64,000 bases of DNA from Hyphomicrobiales bacterium (GCA_017304475.1 JAFKKV010000033.1:56015-120014), one strand, 5' to 3'; shown: positions 1 through 9,004, numbered from the stretch's first letter. Program-made: numbers and translations. The notes: a model not told the origin generated them from the letters alone.

Positions 1-1158
1 CGCCGGACCCTTGATCCAGATCTCGCCGGTTTCGCCGGGCGGCAATTCGCGGCCCTGGTCGTCGACCACGATGACCTCGGCGCAGGGCACCGCCAGGCCC
101 ACGCTGTCGCCGCGCGAGGCCGTGAAGTCCGGTGGCATCATCGTGGTCGGCGAGGTCGTCTCGGTGGCGCCATAGGCGTTGATCAGCTTCAGACCGGGCA
201 GCCGCTCGGCCAGCCGCGCGATCGTCGGTGTAGGCATGGGCGCGCCGCCATAGCCGCCGATGCGCCAGGACGACAGGTCGTATCGGTCGAAATCCGGCTG
301 CAGAAGGCAGAGATTGTACATGGCCGGCACCAGGATGGTCTGGGTCGTCCGCTCGCGTTCGGACAGCGCGAGATAGTCCGCCGCCTTGAAGCCCGGCATG
401 ACGACCAGCGTGCCGGCGACGCGCAGCATGGTGGCGATATTGGCGATCAGGCCGGTGACATGGCTGAGCGGCACCGCGGCGATCGAGCGGTCGTCCCGGG
501 TGAGGCCCATGCAGCGCTCATAGACCATGGCGGAATGGACGATGCCGAGATGGGTCAGCATGGCGCCTTTCGGCCGGCCGGTGGTGCCCGACGTGTAGCG
601 GATGACGGCCGTGTCCTCCTCGCCGGTCGCGGCAGGCGGCCCGGCGGTCTGGCCTTGGCCGCTCGCCACCAGCGAATCGAAGGCCGCGCCCATCGCGATC
701 CTGAGCCGAAGCGCCGGCGTTTCGGCGGCGGCCGGCAGCCGATCGGACAGGTCGGCCTCGTGGATCAGCAGGCGCGCGCCGCAATCATTGAGCACATAGG
801 CGATCTCGGGCCCCTGCAGGCGGATGCCCATGGGCACGGCGATGGCGCCGAGACGCGCCGCCGCGAGCAGGACGACGACGAACTCAGTCCGGTTGCCGAG
901 CAGGATGGCGACACGGTCGCCGGCCGCGATGCCGCTGCCGCGCAAAGCCGCGGCAAGCGTCGCCACGCGCGCGTCGAGCGCCGCATAGCTCAGCCGCTCC
1001 TCGCCGCAGACCACCGCTTCGCCGCCGGGATGGCCCGCGACTGCTTCGGCGAACATGGCGAACAGGCCGGCCGGCCGTTCGGTGAAACAGGTGATGACGC
1101 GGTCGCCGAAATGCGCTTCGCGCCGGATGAGGGGAGATGAGCCGTCGAGCCAAGCCAT
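1..1158 (-). CDS. AMP-forming acyl-CoA synthetase/ligase, C-terminus cut by window edge
   Basis: An ATP-dependent acid:CoA ligase of the ANL superfamily, which activates a carboxylic acid to an acyl-adenylate and then a CoA thioester. The first 386 residues lie in the window, and the C-terminal lid domain runs off the left edge. The start MAWLDGSS at 1158 gives a normal N-terminus. The phosphate-binding motif YTSGTTGRPKGAM lies near residue 190, and the adenine-motif stretch YGATETTSP near residue 335. Substrate cannot be told from sequence; a fatty or aromatic acid is usual for this subfamily. It is divergent from the Rrf2-type gene at 1338, with a 179-base gap between them. Family call is firm, substrate unknown. 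Confidence 0.9.
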   Translation of the reverse strand, partial: MAWLDGSSPLIRREAHFGDRVITCFTERPAGLFAMFAEAVAGHPGGEAVVCGEERLSYAALDARVATLAAALRGSGIAAGDRVAILLGNRTEFVVVLLAAARLGAIAVPMGIRLQGPEIAYVLNDCGARLLIHEADLSDRLPAAAETPALRLRIAMGAAFDSLVASGQGQTAGPPAATGEEDTAVIRYTSGTTGRPKGAMLTHLGIVHSAMVYERCMGLTRDDRSIAAVPLSHVTGLIANIATMLRVAGTLVVMPGFKAADYLALSERERTTQTILVPAMYNLCLLQPDFDRYDLSSWRIGGYGGAPMPTPTIARLAERLPGLKLINAYGATETTSPTTMMPPDFTASRGDSVGLAVPCAEVIVVDDQGRELPPGETGEIWIKGPA

Positions 1159-1337
1159 GCCGTGCGTCCTGCCGGCGCGTCCGGCAGCGCCGCATGGGAG
1201 CATGACATGGCGGTGAACGGCGCGCATCCCGGCTGTCGGGCATTCCGGGCGGCATGGCCGGGCAGGCCTTGCGCGGCGGCCTGGCTGCGACGACATAACT
1301 GTTTGATCCGGCGCACCAATCGGCTAGACCAGAACCC

Positions 1338-1781
1338 ATGTGGCTGAACCAGCGTACCCTCGATGCGATCCGGCTGATGGCCGAGCTTTCGGCGCGGTGG
1401 CCGCATGCCGTCAAGGCGGCCGATCTCGCGGAAGCGACCGGCATCACCTTCCTCAATGTGCAGAAGACCGCGCATGCCCTGGCGCGCGCCGGGCTGACCG
1501 AGGCCGAGCGCGGCCGTTATGGCGGGCTGAGGCTCGCCAAGCCTTCGCACGAGGTGAAGGTCGCCGAAATCGTCCGCGCCTTCGAGCCGAAGGATTGCCC
1601 GGCCAATTTCCTGATGACCGACCAAGCGAGCGACCCGGTCGCCAAGCTGATGTTCCGCGCCCATCGCGGCTTTTTCCAGCCGCTCGAGGAAACCACGCTG
1701 GCCGAGATCGAGCCGCGCATCCTGGCGCGCGAGAAGCGCGGCGATCAGGACCCGCCGCGCGTTGCCCGGCTGCGTGCGTAA
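1338..1781 (+). CDS. Rrf2-family transcriptional regulator, single cysteine
   Basis: A 147-residue winged-helix protein of the Rrf2 family (IscR, NsrR, RirA relatives). It has the family opening MWLNQRTLDAIRLM, an HTH with recognition helix around residues 28-50, and the wing stretch RGRYGGLRLAK near 58-68. Rrf2 proteins that hold an Fe-S cluster carry three conserved cysteines near residues 90-105. Here only one cysteine is present (about residue 89, in KDCPANF), so a classical Cys3 cluster is not supported and this should not be called RirA or NsrR. Its 3' end overlaps the convergent hmuV end by 37 bases. A link to heme or iron control is inferred from position only. Confidence 0.8.
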   Translation: MWLNQRTLDAIRLMAELSARWPHAVKAADLAEATGITFLNVQKTAHALARAGLTEAERGRYGGLRLAKPSHEVKVAEIVRAFEPKDCPANFLMTDQASDPVAKLMFRAHRGFFQPLEETTLAEIEPRILAREKRGDQDPPRVARLRA

Positions 1782-2572
1782 TTCTGCGGCAGCACCACCG
1801 GCAGCGCGCCTGAACCCGGCGCGTCGCTGACCAGGTCGACCCCAAAGATGTCGGCGACCAGGCCGCGCGTGATCACCTCCGCCGGCTTGCCCGTGGCATG
1901 GGCCCGGCCGCGATGCATCACCAGGATGCGGTCGGCGAAGGTGGCGGCGAGATTGAGGTCGTGCAGCACGGCGATGACTGCGACGCCTTCTTGCGCGAGG
2001 CCCGAGGCCGCCTCCATCAGGGCGATCTGGTGGGCGAGATCGAGGCTCGCCACCGGCTCGTCGAGAAACATCACCTGGTTCGCGGCGCTGCGCCGGCCCG
2101 CCTTCAACTGCGCGAAAGTACGGGCGAACTGCACGCGCTGCTGCTCGCCGCCGGACAGGGTCTGGTAGTTGCGCGCGGCGAGCGCGGTGATATCGGCGGC
2201 CGCCAGCGCCTCGCCGATCAGTCTTTCGCGTTCGGCGCGCGGCAGCGACCGGCCGACGCTGTCGATGCCGATACGCACCACCTCGACCACCGTGAAGGGG
2301 AAGGCGAGCCTGGTCGCCTGCGCCATGACGGCGCGCTTGCCGGCGAGCCGCCAGGCCGGCAGGGCGCGGATATCCTCCGAATCAAGCCGGATCGCGCCTT
2401 CCGTCGGCGCCATCTCGCCGGTCAGCAGTTTCATCAAGGTGGTCTTGCCGGCGCCGTTGGGCCCGACCACCACCATGAGCTCGCCGGAGGCGAGCGTCAG
2501 CGAGACATTGTCGACCAACCGGTGCCGGCCCACCCGGACGCCGATGTCGGTTGCCTGAAGCACGGTGGTCAT
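1745..2572 (-). CDS. hmuV: Hemin ABC transporter ATP-binding protein HmuV
   Basis: The 275-residue cytoplasmic ATPase that powers heme import through HmuU. Visible motifs are Walker A GPNGAGKTT, signature LSGGEQQR, and Walker B VMFLDEP followed by ASLD and the switch histidine in VLHDLN. Length matches the family. The start at 2572 overlaps the hmuU stop as ATGA, which indicates translational coupling. It is the last gene of the leftward hemP-hmuTUV operon. Its last 37 bases are antisense to the end of the Rrf2-type gene, and no terminator hairpin is visible between the two. Confidence 0.95.
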   Translation of the reverse strand: MTTVLQATDIGVRVGRHRLVDNVSLTLASGELMVVVGPNGAGKTTLMKLLTGEMAPTEGAIRLDSEDIRALPAWRLAGKRAVMAQATRLAFPFTVVEVVRIGIDSVGRSLPRAERERLIGEALAAADITALAARNYQTLSGGEQQRVQFARTFAQLKAGRRSAANQVMFLDEPVASLDLAHQIALMEAASGLAQEGVAVIAVLHDLNLAATFADRILVMHRGRAHATGKPAEVITRGLVADIFGVDLVSDAPGSGALPVVLPQNYARSRATRGGS

Positions 2573-3660
2573 GCGTCGAGGCTCCGGTCGCGGCGCAGCA
2601 GCAGCCAGAGGAAAAAGGGTGCGCCGATCGCCGCGGTCAGGATGCCGATCGGCAGTTCGGCAGGCGCCACGAGGACCCGGGCGAGCAGGTCCGCGCCGGT
2701 CAGCAAAGTCGCGCCGAGCAGGGCGGCGAAGGGCAGCAGCATGCGGTGGTCGGGTCCGAACATCAGGCGCAGCAGGTGCGGCACGACGATGCCGACGAAA
2801 CCGATGACGCCGGCCGCGGCGACGCCGGCGCCGACCGCCACCGCGACCATCAGGATGGCGGCGTTCTTCAGCCGTTGAACCGGAATGCCCAGGTGAAAGG
2901 CTTCGGCCTCGCCGAGCAGCAGGGCGTTCAGCCCGCGCGCCAGCACCGGCACGGCCACCAGGACGGGCAGGATCAGGGGCGCGATCACCATGACCTTGGT
3001 CCAGTTGGCGCCGCTGAGCGAGCCGAGCGACCAGAAGGTCAGGTCGCGCAATTGGCGGTCGTCGCTGATGAAGGAGAGCAGGCCGGTCAGCGCACCCGCG
3101 AAGGCGCCGAGCGCCACGCCGGCCAGCAGCATGATGGCGACCGAGGTGCGGCCGTGGCGCGTCGCGATGGCGTAGAGGATGAGCGTGCTGGCGAGGCCGC
3201 CGAGAAAGGCGCCCAGTGGCAGCAGCGCGAAGGGCAGCTGGAATTGCGCGGTGCCGAGGATGCGGTCGCCGAGCACGATCGTCGAGGCGGCGGCGAGCGC
3301 CGCGCCGGAGGACACGCCGACCAGGCCCGGATCGGCCAGCGGATTGCGGAACAGGCCCTGCATCAGGGTGCCGGACACGGCCAGCGCCGCGCCGATCAGG
3401 CCGCCGAGAATGAGCCGCGGCAGCCGGATGCCGAACACCACCAGCGTATCGCGGCTGGCCAGGATGTCGGCATCGCCGGTGAGCCAGCCGCGCACCACCG
3501 CCAGGACACGCGCCGGGGGAATGGCGACCGCGCCGGTGCCGAGCGAGATCACCGCCAGCACCACGAACAGGACAATGAGCAGCGTCGCGGCGACGGCAAG
3601 CCTGCGGCGCTGACGGGCAAACAGGGCAGGGACCGTGCCCGCCTCGACGGTCAGGCTCAC
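2569..3660 (-). CDS. hmuU: Hemin ABC transporter permease HmuU
   Basis: An inner-membrane permease of the FecCD family, 363 residues, with about nine or ten hydrophobic segments beginning near residue 22. Family hallmarks seen are RLPRLILGGLIGAALAVSG near 80-100, NPLADPGLVGVSSGA, and GFVGIVVPHLLR near 280. It forms the translocation channel with HmuV and receives heme from HmuT. It overlaps both neighbours by four bases, so hmuT, hmuU and hmuV are probably made in balanced amounts from one message. Confidence 0.95.
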   Translation of the reverse strand: MSLTVEAGTVPALFARQRRRLAVAATLLIVLFVVLAVISLGTGAVAIPPARVLAVVRGWLTGDADILASRDTLVVFGIRLPRLILGGLIGAALAVSGTLMQGLFRNPLADPGLVGVSSGAALAAASTIVLGDRILGTAQFQLPFALLPLGAFLGGLASTLILYAIATRHGRTSVAIMLLAGVALGAFAGALTGLLSFISDDRQLRDLTFWSLGSLSGANWTKVMVIAPLILPVLVAVPVLARGLNALLLGEAEAFHLGIPVQRLKNAAILMVAVAVGAGVAAAGVIGFVGIVVPHLLRLMFGPDHRMLLPFAALLGATLLTGADLLARVLVAPAELPIGILTAAIGAPFFLWLLLRRDRSLDA

Positions 3661-4583
3661 GGTCGCGGCCCCCGCGCGCCTTCGCCGGGGCCATAGACGG
3701 CGGCCATCAGGTCATGGGCGGCTTCCGGCGTGCGCGGCCCGAAACCCAGGAGATAGAGCCCGTCCATGCCGACCAGCGCCTGGCCGCGGGCCGCCGGGGT
3801 CGCGGCGAAGGAGGGCAGGCCGAAGACCTCGGCCGGGGTGAGCGCGTGATCGCCGCGCTGCATCACCAGCACCACGTCGGGCGCTGCGGCGATGATGCCT
3901 TCGTCGGTCAGCGGCTTGTAGCCGTCGACATCGCCGGCCGCGTTGACCGCGCCGGCCAGCGCGATGATGGCGTCCGCGCCGCTGTGCCGGCCGCCGACCA
4001 CGACCCGGCCGTTCTGCAGCGACAGGACGAACAGGACGCGCTTGCGCGCGCGCAGGCCCTCGCGTTCGCGCGCCAGCGCCCGGAAGCGCTGGTCGACCGA
4101 ATCGGCGAGCGTATCGGCGGCGGCACCGGCATTGGCGAGCCGGCCGACTGCCCGGATGCGCTGGACGATGCCGGCAGCGGTGAGGTCCTCGGCGAGCCGC
4201 TCGACCCGGATGCCGGCCTCGGCGATCAGCTTGATCGTGTCGGGCGGCCCGGCGCCGTCGATCGCGATCACGAGGGTCGGCTTGAGCGACAGCACGCCTT
4301 CGGCCGACAGCGCCCGGACATAACCGACATTCGGCTTGTCCTTCAGCGCCTGCGGCGGATGCAGGCTCGTCGTATCGACCCCGACGATCTGCGCTTCCAG
4401 GCCGAGGGCGTAGAGGATCTCGGTGATCACGCCGCCGGCGGCCACGATGCGCTGCGGCGCCGCCTGGGCCTGGCCCGGCAGGCCGGAGCCGGCGAATGCG
4501 GCGGCGGCCAGGCCGCTGGCGAGCAGCGAACGGCGGCTGACGGCCGGCGGCAGCGGCGACATCGATGTCATGACAGGGCTCAT
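3657..4583 (-). CDS. hmuT: Periplasmic heme-binding protein HmuT
   Basis: Substrate-binding protein for periplasmic heme, 308 residues. The N-terminus carries SRRSLLASGLAAAAFAGSG and ends at a QAQA|A-type cleavage site near residue 40. The arginine pair suggests Tat or an atypical Sec signal. The mature part opens with RIVAAGGVITEILYALG, the usual HmuT/BhuT beginning. The start at 4583 overlaps the hemP stop as ATGA; internal methionines at residues 5 and 8 are possible alternatives and would not change the signal peptide. Second gene of the leftward heme operon. Confidence 0.93.
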   Translation of the reverse strand: MSPVMTSMSPLPPAVSRRSLLASGLAAAAFAGSGLPGQAQAAPQRIVAAGGVITEILYALGLEAQIVGVDTTSLHPPQALKDKPNVGYVRALSAEGVLSLKPTLVIAIDGAGPPDTIKLIAEAGIRVERLAEDLTAAGIVQRIRAVGRLANAGAAADTLADSVDQRFRALAREREGLRARKRVLFVLSLQNGRVVVGGRHSGADAIIALAGAVNAAGDVDGYKPLTDEGIIAAAPDVVLVMQRGDHALTPAEVFGLPSFAATPAARGQALVGMDGLYLLGFGPRTPEAAHDLMAAVYGPGEGARGPRP

Positions 4584-4771
4584 TTGGTCAGAATCAGCTT
4601 GTCGTTGGCAGTGACCCGCAGGCGATAACGCTCACCCTTGTGCAGGATGACGGCTTCCCGGCCGGTCCCGAGGATGGCGGTCAGCTCGACGGTCGGGACG
4701 GCGTCCGCGGGCGTCGCGCTCGACCCATCGGGGTGGGCGCCGTGGGGCGGTCGGGGATGGCCGGAAATCAT
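4580..4771 (-). CDS. hmuP: Hemin uptake protein HemP/HmuP
   Basis: A small protein of 63 residues. The conserved C-terminal half reads GREAVILHKGERYRLRV then TANDKLILTK, the family signature. In Bradyrhizobium HmuP acts with Irr as a co-activator of hmuR transcription (recalled from published work), so it is more likely regulatory than a transporter part. It is the first gene of the leftward operon. An ICE-like palindrome begins 15 bases upstream of its start codon. Confidence 0.92.
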   Translation of the reverse strand: MISGHPRPPHGAHPDGSSATPADAVPTVELTAILGTGREAVILHKGERYRLRVTANDKLILTK

Positions 4772-4785
4772 GAAAGGGCACCTAG

Positions 4786-4802
4786 TTTAGAACTATAATA
4801 AA
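4786..4802. promoter_or_regulatory. ICE-like (Irr) operator candidate
   Basis: The 17 bases read TTTAGAA-CTA-TAATAAA. Compared with the Irr iron-control element consensus TTTAGAA-N3-TTCTAAA (from memory), the left half matches 7 of 7 and the right half 5 of 7. The site lies in the divergent gap between hemP and hmuR, close to the hemP start, where an Irr site would be expected. Confidence 0.6.
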
Positions 4803-4853
4803 TCTTGATAACTCCTTGGAAGCATTCAAATCTAGCTATCCCGGAGGTATTGT

Positions 4854-4868
4854 TGACATTGGTAGTCA
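4854..4868. promoter_or_regulatory. TGA-N9-TCA iron-responsive operator candidate
   Basis: TGAC-N7-GTCA forms a short inverted repeat that fits the rhizobial RirA/IRO pattern TGA-N9-TCA. It overlaps TTGACA (4853-4858), a plausible -35 element for the rightward hmuR promoter; no good -10 is seen 17 bases on. The motif is short, so the support is mainly its position. Confidence 0.4.
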
Positions 4869-4994
4869 GCTTAAGTACCAAGCGTCAAGGGGCGCTAGGA
4901 GCGGGTCTACCGCAGCGCAAAAAACGCCAGCCAGCCGGACGCTGACGCGTCGAGCCAGCCAGCCAACAATCTCAACAGGCTTGCGGTTCGGACA

Positions 4995-7250
4995 ATGCTG
5001 ATCGGTCACACACGCGCGGCGCTGATGGCGTCGGTTTCCTTGATGGTTCTGGCGGCCGGATTCGGCCCTGTGCAGGCCCAGCAGAGCCCTCCGGCTGCTG
5101 CACCGCAACAAGCGCCGGCGAATACGCCGACGGCCCTCGATGAGATCACGGTGAGCGCCGAGAGGGCGCCGTCGACGGTGTACAATTCGCCGGGAACCGT
5201 GACCGTGATCACCGATCGCCAGATCGATCGCCAGCTGATCCAGAGTCCGCGCGACGCGGTGCGCAACGAACCGGGTATCGCGGTCGGCAATACTCCGACG
5301 CGCGCCGGCGGCGGCAATTACTGGATCCGTGGCATCGGCGACAACCGTGTCCGCGTCGAGGTCGACGGCGTGCGCGTGCCGGATTATCCGGGCAGCAATG
5401 CCGGGGCAGGGCTCTATACCCGGGACTTCCTCGATTTCGACAGCCTCAAGCGTGTCGAGATCATCAGGGGGCCGGCCTCGGCGCTTTACGGCAGCGATGC
5501 CATTGGTGGCGTCGTGTCCTATGTGACCAAGGATCCCGAAGATTATCTGCGTGAAGTCGGCCGCGACTGGTACGCCGGCACCAAGCTGAGCTTCAACAGC
5601 GTCGATAGCAGCTTCGCGCAGACCATTACCGGCGCCGCCCGGCAAGGTCCGTGGCAGGGGCTTTTGCTGTTCACCCGGCGCGACGGCTACGAGACGCAGA
5701 TCAATTCGGCGACCCGCCGGCCGAATCCGCAAAGCTACCAGTCGAACAACCTGCTGATGAAGCTGATCTATGAGACGCCGGACTCGGGACGGTGGCGCCT
5801 GACCGGTGAAGCGCTCTGGCGTGGGGTGGCGACCAATCTCCTGACAGACCGGTCGACCAGCGTGTCGGATTCGATCGCCCACGACACCAATAAGCGCTTC
5901 CGCCTGAGCCTCGACTGGACACAGCAACTGTCATGGGCGATCGCCGACCAGGTGACCGCCCTGGTTTATTGGACCGATCTCGACCGGCAGGAGCATCAGG
6001 ACCAGTATCGGCGTAGCCCGGCGGCGCCTTATCCGGCCCCGGCAAATCAGCTGCGGACGTCGGATTTCGATTTCCGCCAGGTCATTTTCGGCACCAATCT
6101 GCAGTTCTCGGCCCAGCGCCAATATGCCGGTTGGGACCACAATGTGATCTACGGCATCAATGCCGATTTCACCATGACATCGCGGCCGCGCAACCGGACG
6201 CAGACCGACCTGACCACCGGATTGCCGATCGCGGGTCCGATCGGCGGCGAAATCTTCCCGAACAAGAGTTTCCCGGACACGCGCACGACCCAGGCCGCCT
6301 TCTATATCCAGGATACCGCGCAATATGGCGCGTTGCGGATCATCCCGGCCATCCGCTTCGACTATTATCATCTGACGCCGCGGCCGGACGCGGCCTTCTA
6401 CAACACCAATCCCGGCTTCGCGATCGGCAATGTGTCGGCCTTCGCGGTGTCGCCGAAGCTCGGCGTGACCTATGACCTGACCGAGAACTACCGGCTGTTC
6501 GGGCAATATGCCCGCGGCTTCCGCGCGCCGCCCTACGACAACGCCAATTTCGCCTATTCCAATCCGTCGCAATTCTATCAGATCCTGCCGAACTTCAACC
6601 TGAAGCCGGAAACCAGCGACGGCTTCGAGGCTGGCCTGCGCGGCCGGTTCAACAACGGTTCGAGCTTCCAGGTCTCCGCCTTCTACAACCGCTATCACGA
6701 CTTCATCGACACCGTCGTGGTCAACAATGGCGGCGTGCCGTCGACCCCGCCGGGCACGACGGTCTTCCAGTACCAGAACGTCAACTCGGTGGTGATCTAC
6801 GGCGTCGAAGCCAAGGGCGAATGGCGCATCAATCCGGAATGGACTCTGACCGGCGCGGTGGCCTATGCACGCGGCATCAACCAGATCACCCGCCAGCCGA
6901 TCAATTCGGTCGACCCGGTGACCGGCGTCGCCGGCCTGCGCTACGACAGCGGATCGGGCTGGGGCGTCGAGGCGCGCATGAAGGCGGCCGCGGCCAAGAC
7001 GCTCGTCGACTCGACCGGCCAGCAACCCGGCGTGTCCACCTTCAAGCCGGGCGCCTATGCCACTTTCGATCTGCTCGGCCGCTACGAGATCAACCGCAAT
7101 GTGACGCTCAATGCGGGCATCATGAATATCGCCAATGCCCGCTACTTCAACGCCATCGACGTGAACGGCATTGCGGCCAACAACGCCAATCTCGAGCTGT
7201 TCCGGGCGCCCGGCCGATCCTTCACCATGAACGTCTCGGCGAGGTTCTGA
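4995..7250 (+). CDS. hmuR: TonB-dependent heme/hemoglobin receptor HmuR
   Basis: An outer-membrane receptor of 751 residues that takes up heme or hemoprotein-bound heme. It has a signal peptide of about 29 residues ending PVQAQ, a TonB box DEITVSA near 48-54, and a plug domain with VEIIRGPASALYGSDAIGG. A 22-strand barrel follows and ends in the C-terminal aromatic SARF. FRAP-like (GFRAPPYDNANF) and NPNL-like (LPNFNLKPETSDGFEAG) motifs, typical of heme and hemoglobin receptors, are present. The start at 4995 puts the signal peptide at the N-terminus. It leads the rightward heme operon, one base from tonB. Confidence 0.95.
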   Translation: MLIGHTRAALMASVSLMVLAAGFGPVQAQQSPPAAAPQQAPANTPTALDEITVSAERAPSTVYNSPGTVTVITDRQIDRQLIQSPRDAVRNEPGIAVGNTPTRAGGGNYWIRGIGDNRVRVEVDGVRVPDYPGSNAGAGLYTRDFLDFDSLKRVEIIRGPASALYGSDAIGGVVSYVTKDPEDYLREVGRDWYAGTKLSFNSVDSSFAQTITGAARQGPWQGLLLFTRRDGYETQINSATRRPNPQSYQSNNLLMKLIYETPDSGRWRLTGEALWRGVATNLLTDRSTSVSDSIAHDTNKRFRLSLDWTQQLSWAIADQVTALVYWTDLDRQEHQDQYRRSPAAPYPAPANQLRTSDFDFRQVIFGTNLQFSAQRQYAGWDHNVIYGINADFTMTSRPRNRTQTDLTTGLPIAGPIGGEIFPNKSFPDTRTTQAAFYIQDTAQYGALRIIPAIRFDYYHLTPRPDAAFYNTNPGFAIGNVSAFAVSPKLGVTYDLTENYRLFGQYARGFRAPPYDNANFAYSNPSQFYQILPNFNLKPETSDGFEAGLRGRFNNGSSFQVSAFYNRYHDFIDTVVVNNGGVPSTPPGTTVFQYQNVNSVVIYGVEAKGEWRINPEWTLTGAVAYARGINQITRQPINSVDPVTGVAGLRYDSGSGWGVEARMKAAAAKTLVDSTGQQPGVSTFKPGAYATFDLLGRYEINRNVTLNAGIMNIANARYFNAIDVNGIAANNANLELFRAPGRSFTMNVSARF

Positions 7251-7251
7251 C

Positions 7252-8622
7252 ATGCGCCGGGCATCGACCGCGCGGAAGGCAAGCGGCCGGGGGGCTCATA
7301 CCCCCCGGCCTCGTGCCATGCCGCACGATCGATCCGAACCGATCCTGTCGGCGCCGCCGCCATTGCCGTCGCCCTGCCTGGAAGAGCCGTTGCTGCTCTT
7401 CGCGCCCATGCCGGGCGGAGCGGAGAGGGGTGAGGCGGCGGTTCTGACCGCCCCGGTTCTCACCGTCGACCTGGATGCCGGAACCGGCGATGGCGCGGCG
7501 AGCAAAGCGCCGCCTGTCACTGTCGACGCGACCGCGGGCGGCAAAGCCGATACCGAAGCCGCCACGCCCGCCGTGCTGGCGGGCGATCCGAACGCCATTC
7601 CCGCTGTCGCCGACAAGGTGCGCCGGCGTGTCTCCCTCTCGGTCGTTGCCTCGGTCTGCCTGCATGCCGGCGCCTTGGCCTTGGCGCTCTATCTCGGCCT
7701 GCAGACGGCGGCATCCCCCTCGGACGGCGAAGAATCCGTCGCCGTCGAAATCGTCGCCGGCGAGGCCGGTGCGCCGGCGGAACAGGACACCGCCAGCGGC
7801 ACCGAGAACACCACCCAGGTCCATGCCGGCGTCGAGACGCCGGTCGAGGCGCCGCCCACCGAGACGGTGGAGCCGCCGCAGCCGCCGCCGCCCGTGCAAA
7901 CCGCCGTCCAGCCGCCGCCCGAGCCGCAACCGGTGACCGAGCAGGCAGAGGCGCCGCCGCCGCCGCCCGAAACGCCGCAACCGCAGCAGGTCATCGAAGC
8001 GCCGCCGCCGGTGGTGCAGCCCGATCCGGTTCCGGTCGCCACCACCACCGATGTGGCTCCGGTGCAAGCCATCGTCACACCGGCGCCCACGCCGCCGACG
8101 CCGGTGACCCCGCCGGTCGTCCGGCGCGAGCCGCCGCCGGTGGTTCGCCGCGAACAGCGGCCGGTCCGCGCCCAGGTCACTCCGCCGCGCCGCGAGCCGA
8201 CCACCGAGCGCCGTCCGGCGCAGCCGGCGCAAGCCGCGACCCGGCGTTCGGCGCCGGTAGGCGAGGGCACCGGTACGCGCAACAGCCAGGCTTCCGTCGG
8301 CAACGCCGCGTCCGGTGGCGCCCAGGCCAGCGCCGCGGCGGTTGCGAGCTATCGCCAGCGCGTGCTGGCCCATCTTGCCCGCTTCAAGGTCTATCCGGAT
8401 CAGGCGCGCGAACGCGGCATTGTCGGCCGCGCGGTGATCGCCTTCACCCTGTCGCATGGCGGCCAGGTGACTGCCTCGTCGCTCGCCGGTTCCTCGGGCG
8501 CCGCCATTCTGGACCAGGCGACGGTCGCCATGCTGCGCCGCGCGGTGCCGTTCCCGGCCATGCCGGAGGGCGGGCCGATGACCATGAGTTTCACCGCGGG
8601 AATCCGCTACGATCTCCGCTGA
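7252..8622 (+). CDS. tonB: TonB-family energy transducer
   Basis: Inner-membrane protein of 456 residues that would pass proton-motive energy to HmuR. It has a long cytoplasmic N-terminus (1-124), one transmembrane helix (about 127-150, SVVASVCLHAGALALAL), a proline-rich periplasmic spacer (about 190-330), and a C-terminal TonB domain (about 365-456, with YPDQARERGIVGRAVIAF). The start one base after hmuR follows a GGCGAGG ribosome site inside hmuR. The cytoplasmic extension is unusually long, since TonB normally starts just before its membrane helix; a start at residue 23 (7318) is an alternative. Confidence 0.9.
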   Translation: MRRASTARKASGRGAHTPRPRAMPHDRSEPILSAPPPLPSPCLEEPLLLFAPMPGGAERGEAAVLTAPVLTVDLDAGTGDGAASKAPPVTVDATAGGKADTEAATPAVLAGDPNAIPAVADKVRRRVSLSVVASVCLHAGALALALYLGLQTAASPSDGEESVAVEIVAGEAGAPAEQDTASGTENTTQVHAGVETPVEAPPTETVEPPQPPPPVQTAVQPPPEPQPVTEQAEAPPPPPETPQPQQVIEAPPPVVQPDPVPVATTTDVAPVQAIVTPAPTPPTPVTPPVVRREPPPVVRREQRPVRAQVTPPRREPTTERRPAQPAQAATRRSAPVGEGTGTRNSQASVGNAASGGAQASAAAVASYRQRVLAHLARFKVYPDQARERGIVGRAVIAFTLSHGGQVTASSLAGSSGAAILDQATVAMLRRAVPFPAMPEGGPMTMSFTAGIRYDLR

Positions 8623-8662
8623 AATCCACTATAAGATTGTCGAGAGACTGAGGAGACAAACC

Positions 8663-9004
8663 ATGTATATCGCGATGAATCGCTTCAAGGTGATCAAGGG
8701 AGAGGAAGGCGAATTCGAGCAGGTCTGGCGTTCGCGCCAGTCATACCTGAATGAATTGGCCGGCTTTATCGAGTTTTCGCTGCTGAAAGGCCCGGAGCGC
8801 GAGGATCACACGCTCTACGCCTCGCACACCGTGTGGGCGAGCAAGGAGAATTTCACCGCCTGGACGAACTCCGAGCAGTTCCGCAAGTCCCATGCCCGCG
8901 CCGGCCAGGGCAAGCCGCTGTCGATCGGCCATCCGGAATTCGAAGGCTTCGAGGCGGTGCTGATCGACGACAACCGGTCGGTGCCCAGCGCGGCTGCCGA
9001 GTGA
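8663..9004 (+). CDS. IsdG/HmuQ-type heme-degrading monooxygenase
   Basis: A 113-residue ferredoxin-like alpha-beta barrel (ABM) protein. Asn6, Trp67 and His77 fall at the positions of the IsdG catalytic triad (N7, W67, H77 in Staphylococcus IsdG, from memory), so the likely reaction is oxidative opening of heme with iron release in the cytoplasm. It has a good ribosome site (GAGGAGA) before the start. It lies between tonB and hutX in the heme operon. Bradyrhizobium HmuQ/HmuD are the nearest functional parallel. Confidence 0.87.
   Translation: MYIAMNRFKVIKGEEGEFEQVWRSRQSYLNELAGFIEFSLLKGPEREDHTLYASHTVWASKENFTAWTNSEQFRKSHARAGQGKPLSIGHPEFEGFEAVLIDDNRSVPSAAAE

Noticed and set aside
1338..1781. 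Calling the Rrf2-type regulator RirA or NsrR
   Set aside because: Only one cysteine is present, so the three-cysteine cluster site is missing.
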